Part shown: in pieces, positions 61,120-64,000 of the stretch
How the letters are laid out: each line of letters opens with the position of its first letter
Position numbering within the stretch: position 1 is the first letter of the stretch
Notes under the pieces: model-generated
What the model was told of the DNA's origin: nothing
Seen by the model: only the letters and a program-made list of their open reading frames with translations
Database searches by the model: none
Translations under genes and position numbers: made by a program
From: Hawksworthiomyces lignivorus
Taxonomy: Eukaryota; Ascomycota; Sordariomycetes; Ophiostomatales; Ophiostomataceae
Reading direction: 5' to 3'
DNA: 64,000 nt
Assembly: GCA_002917075.1 (NCBI GenBank)
Contig: NTMA01000014.1
Location: 372,001-436,000 of the forward strand

Positions 61120-63838
61120 GATGATGATCTGCAAGTGCGGAGTCGATTTGCTGTGTGTCGACAAGAATCGAGTGAGGGTTGATATTCGACGGGGTGCAAG
61201 AGAGAGAAGACGAAGATGGACAACTATGAGTCCAAAACAGCGGGCAGTCTACGTTATATGGGAGACTACATGCCCGGCTCAGCTTCCTGTAGTGCTTTTG
61301 GCAGTCCATATTCCGGTTCATCATCCACTCCCCTTGTTTTCCACTCTCTCTGTGACCTGGAAATAAAGGCACGGTAAAGTGTGCAGGAATAGTAAGGGGA
61401 GAAAAACATATACAAGCACAAGCCGTGCTCCGCTCCGCTGCTGATTTGTGTGGGTCATCATCTTTGGGCATTTGCCTGCGAAAACAAAGTCAAGAGGGAA
61501 AGAAAGTGAACAAGTCAGGTGGCGGGCGACAGTGCTCGGCATTTTTTTTCTTTTTAGAAAGTAAGCATAAAATAAAAATTACAATCAATATCTTTAACTG
61601 GGATGACAAGAAAAGGAGCTGTTCAACAGGCTTCAATTGTAATAGGGTTCTCCGTCGTCAATACGGATCTGGGCCCCGTACTTTTTCGTTGTCATGGCTG
61701 CCCACACAAATATGTCAACACGACATACCCCCATTTCTGTACCAATTTTTCCCCAGATTAACTTAGGCCAGCCCACTCACACAATGAACGGGCTCGGCGG
61801 TTTCTCTTCGGAGCCATAATCTGCCTCACGAGGAGCGGTTTCATCAGCGGACTCTCTCGCAGAGCATGTGGTTGGCTGGAGACAGTCTTTTGCTCTCAGT
61901 CTGCATTTGTTCTCTTTTTATATTCTCATATTGCTCCTTCTCTCTTACTTCCTTTCCTCTTAGATGAATTGGGCGTCTTTTGCGGTTAAATTGCCAGCCG
62001 AACCAGCGGGCGGTGGCTTTCTTTTTCTTTACTGGGGCAATTTTCTTTTCCCGGCCTACATCCCTCCTCCCACTGCCTCTTTAGATTGCTTGCTACGGCT
62101 CTTTTCATTTAAATCCATACGTTCATATATCTCTTGCTCAAAAAGCCCTCTTTTCTACTTTCAGATTCTCGGCAGTAGCAGTTCCTGCCATGGCTGGGAT
62201 GCGGAAGTCTTGGCCAGCGTTCTCCATGCTTCTTTTTGTGTTCCTTTTGTCTTATTCGAGGTGCCAAGAGCACATTCAAGAGTGCACAAATTTCAATATA
62301 ACTAAAAGTAGTTGATGTGTATAATTTGAAAGAAAGTATTCGTAAAAAAGTAGTTGATATGTGGTGAGTTAAATTCATGCTATGTTTTCATTCACGTATA
62401 CTGTGTGCACGGAAAAAACTGACGTAAGATATATGTAGAAGACGTAACATTGAAGGGAGCATTTTTATAACAATAATAACTTTACACGGCACTTTTCTTC
62501 TCGTCCAAAGAATTGGGAAATGGATTGTAGGAAAAGCCAAAACGAAATCAAAGCTCAGACGTTCTCACACACATAAGCCTACACGTAAGATACATGCTCT
62601 TCTTAACACAACGCATTAACATGAACCACATTGACTAACAAAACAACAACAGACTGTCATTTCTTTTTGATGCACTAACTTGATAAAGTTGATTTGACAT
62701 ATTCTTACTCAAAAAAAAAAAATTCTTAGGTAGGAATCACATCCTCTGCTTCATGGTATACTCTACTCTAGTAAATAACGAAACACAGCAATGTACTGAG
62801 ATAATAAGAGCCCTTATTCAAAAATTACCTTTTGAGAGTGGTATCATGCGGCAATTCAAATATTTGAAAAACAAATGAGGGAATGATTAATGGAAGTAGC
62901 ACGGTGACATCGTGGCCATGGATATTTGAGAGTCAAGTTGATAAGACGTACCATCTTAGTGATTTTTTGCTTCCCTCTCGCCAATATCTCATCTGGTCCC
63001 AAATGCATTAGACAGGTCAAAAGCCGTAGTAGCCATATTAATTTGAAATGAAAATTGCAACACCACATTTTGTTTCAAACTGGCAGCCTTCAATGACCGT
63101 CGGCGGTGTGATGATGGCCTGCATTTCGAACGAGAAAAAAAACAAGAGAGGCCGTGGTCAGTCCCGAAGAAAGGCCGAAATTCAACTTGATGACGCAGTG
63201 TGAATACCCTCACCTGAACACATCCACGTGATTCTTGAATATCTACGCTGTGCAGATGGATGTCTTCAAATGCTTGAAATATGGCCCACGAGCAATCACG
63301 TGAGCTTCTTGTGATGTTGACATTATTGCGTGAGAAGAGGCTGGCAAGGTAGCAAACGAGCGAGTAGTCTGGCAGCTAAAGTGAATCAGCGTAGGTCCCG
63401 ACCATGGTATCTTCTAAACATAATTTATTTGCTCGGCTCTTGACGCAAGTTGATACAATTCTACGTTGAAGCCTCATGGGGTCGCACCATTCAGAAGATT
63501 GTTCTATTTTTGACTTTTATCTGGCCTTCTATTCTCTTTTCAAACGTTTTGTATCCTCAGTTTTCGATCGTTCAAGCATCTGAAAACTCACAAAACCGGC
63601 GAGAATTGCGGACCCACGGCGGATGCACAGCAGATTCGTTGATACTTGATGACCGAAGCATAGCTCTCCTGTTTATCCCGTAATAACGTTAACTTCATTT
63701 CCAAAAGACTTCATATCTGTAAGTTCTTTTCAAGAAGGAAATGTGTCTCTCATTCTTCGTTTGCTTGTGATACGCTGACAGAGGCTCAAGAAACAAACAA
63801 AGAAGTGACTCAACTTCCGCTGCTTCCGAGGTGAAGAG
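61120..63838 (+). other. gene-free stretch
   Basis: About 2.7 kb with no supported gene. The first part is the AA9 promoter, which lies at the 5' side of the reverse-strand gene. The remainder is moderately AT-rich with short frames only. No repeat or RNA gene was recognised. Confidence 0.45.
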
Positions 63839-64000
63839 ATGTATTCCCGGTTACAGCACGAAAGAGGAGGGAATCCAATGCAGTCTTCTGTGCCTGTCAC
63901 CCCTGTTCCAAGTACACTACGGCATACGGTGCAAGTTCCACATCCAACCAGAAGTGATGAGCGGCGAGAAATCCAACAAAGCCAGCTTCCGATCGTTGTC
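63839..64000 (+). CDS. start of an ORF that runs off the window
   Basis: An ATG at 63839 opens a frame without stops for 54 codons to the window end (MYSRLQHERGGNPMQSS, then VTPVPSTLRHTVQVPH). It is rich in Pro, Ser and Arg, like the disordered N-terminus of many fungal proteins. The family cannot be told. Its true extent and any introns lie outside the window. Confidence 0.45.
   Translation, partial: MYSRLQHERGGNPMQSSVPVTPVPSTLRHTVQVPHPTRSDERREIQQSQLPIVV

Noticed and set aside
60087..61121. Forward ORF of 344 codons opposite the AA9 gene
   Set aside because: Gly/Val/Ala-rich antisense reading; the reverse strand has signal peptide, copper-site and family motifs.

Overview
The window is nuclear DNA of a filamentous ascomycete (Pezizomycotina, most like a Sordariomycete). 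The basis is short 55-130 nt introns with GTRNGT donors and CTAAC/CTGAC branch sites, HET-domain proteins, a fungal AA9 oxidase, DAL5-type and sugar MFS transporters, and stop-riddled repeat relics of the kind left by RIP. Spliced models below were built by hand from reading frame and splice signals.

Region 1 (1-19 kb) is an accessory, allorecognition-like island. It holds the C-terminal TPR half of a probable NLR with near-identical 126-bp repeats, two HET-domain genes, an ankyrin-repeat gene and an isolated GC-rich gene (11796-12551) with weak ADP-ribosyltransferase-like features. These sit among relics: an SF1 RNA-helicase pseudogene with 12 in-frame TAA/TAG stops and a LINE inserted in it, a HET C-terminal relic, a duplicated HET promoter/start block, and a possible solo LTR.

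Region 2 (19.6-30.6 kb) is a carbohydrate-catabolism neighbourhood. It holds a class II ketose-bisphosphate aldolase, a short-chain dehydrogenase, an SMP-30/gluconolactonase-like gene, a GH78 alpha-L-rhamnosidase that is 5'-truncated and frameshifted, a sugar transporter with an apparent one-base deletion, and a beta-lactamase-like serine hydrolase. It may have been a pathway for rhamnose-containing glycosides that is now decaying. A DAL5-type transporter and a third HET gene follow (31.8-36.4 kb).

Region 3 (37.6-48.7 kb) gathers four glycoconjugate genes: an OCH1-like GT32, a UDP-galactose-type nucleotide-sugar transporter, the GPI de-N-acetylase PIG-L, and a GT32 of the MIPC-synthase type. 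Three G/C homopolymers longer than 20 bases lie among them.

Region 4 (48.7-64 kb) starts with a long gene-free stretch, followed by an eight-exon sugar transporter with a GC-AG intron. Three genes for putatively secreted proteins follow on one strand: a BAS2-like cysteine-rich protein, a kinase-like protein with a signal peptide, and an AA9 lytic polysaccharide monooxygenase whose only intron reads AT-AC. A new ORF opens at 63839 and runs off the window. The secreted set suggests a plant-associated lifestyle.
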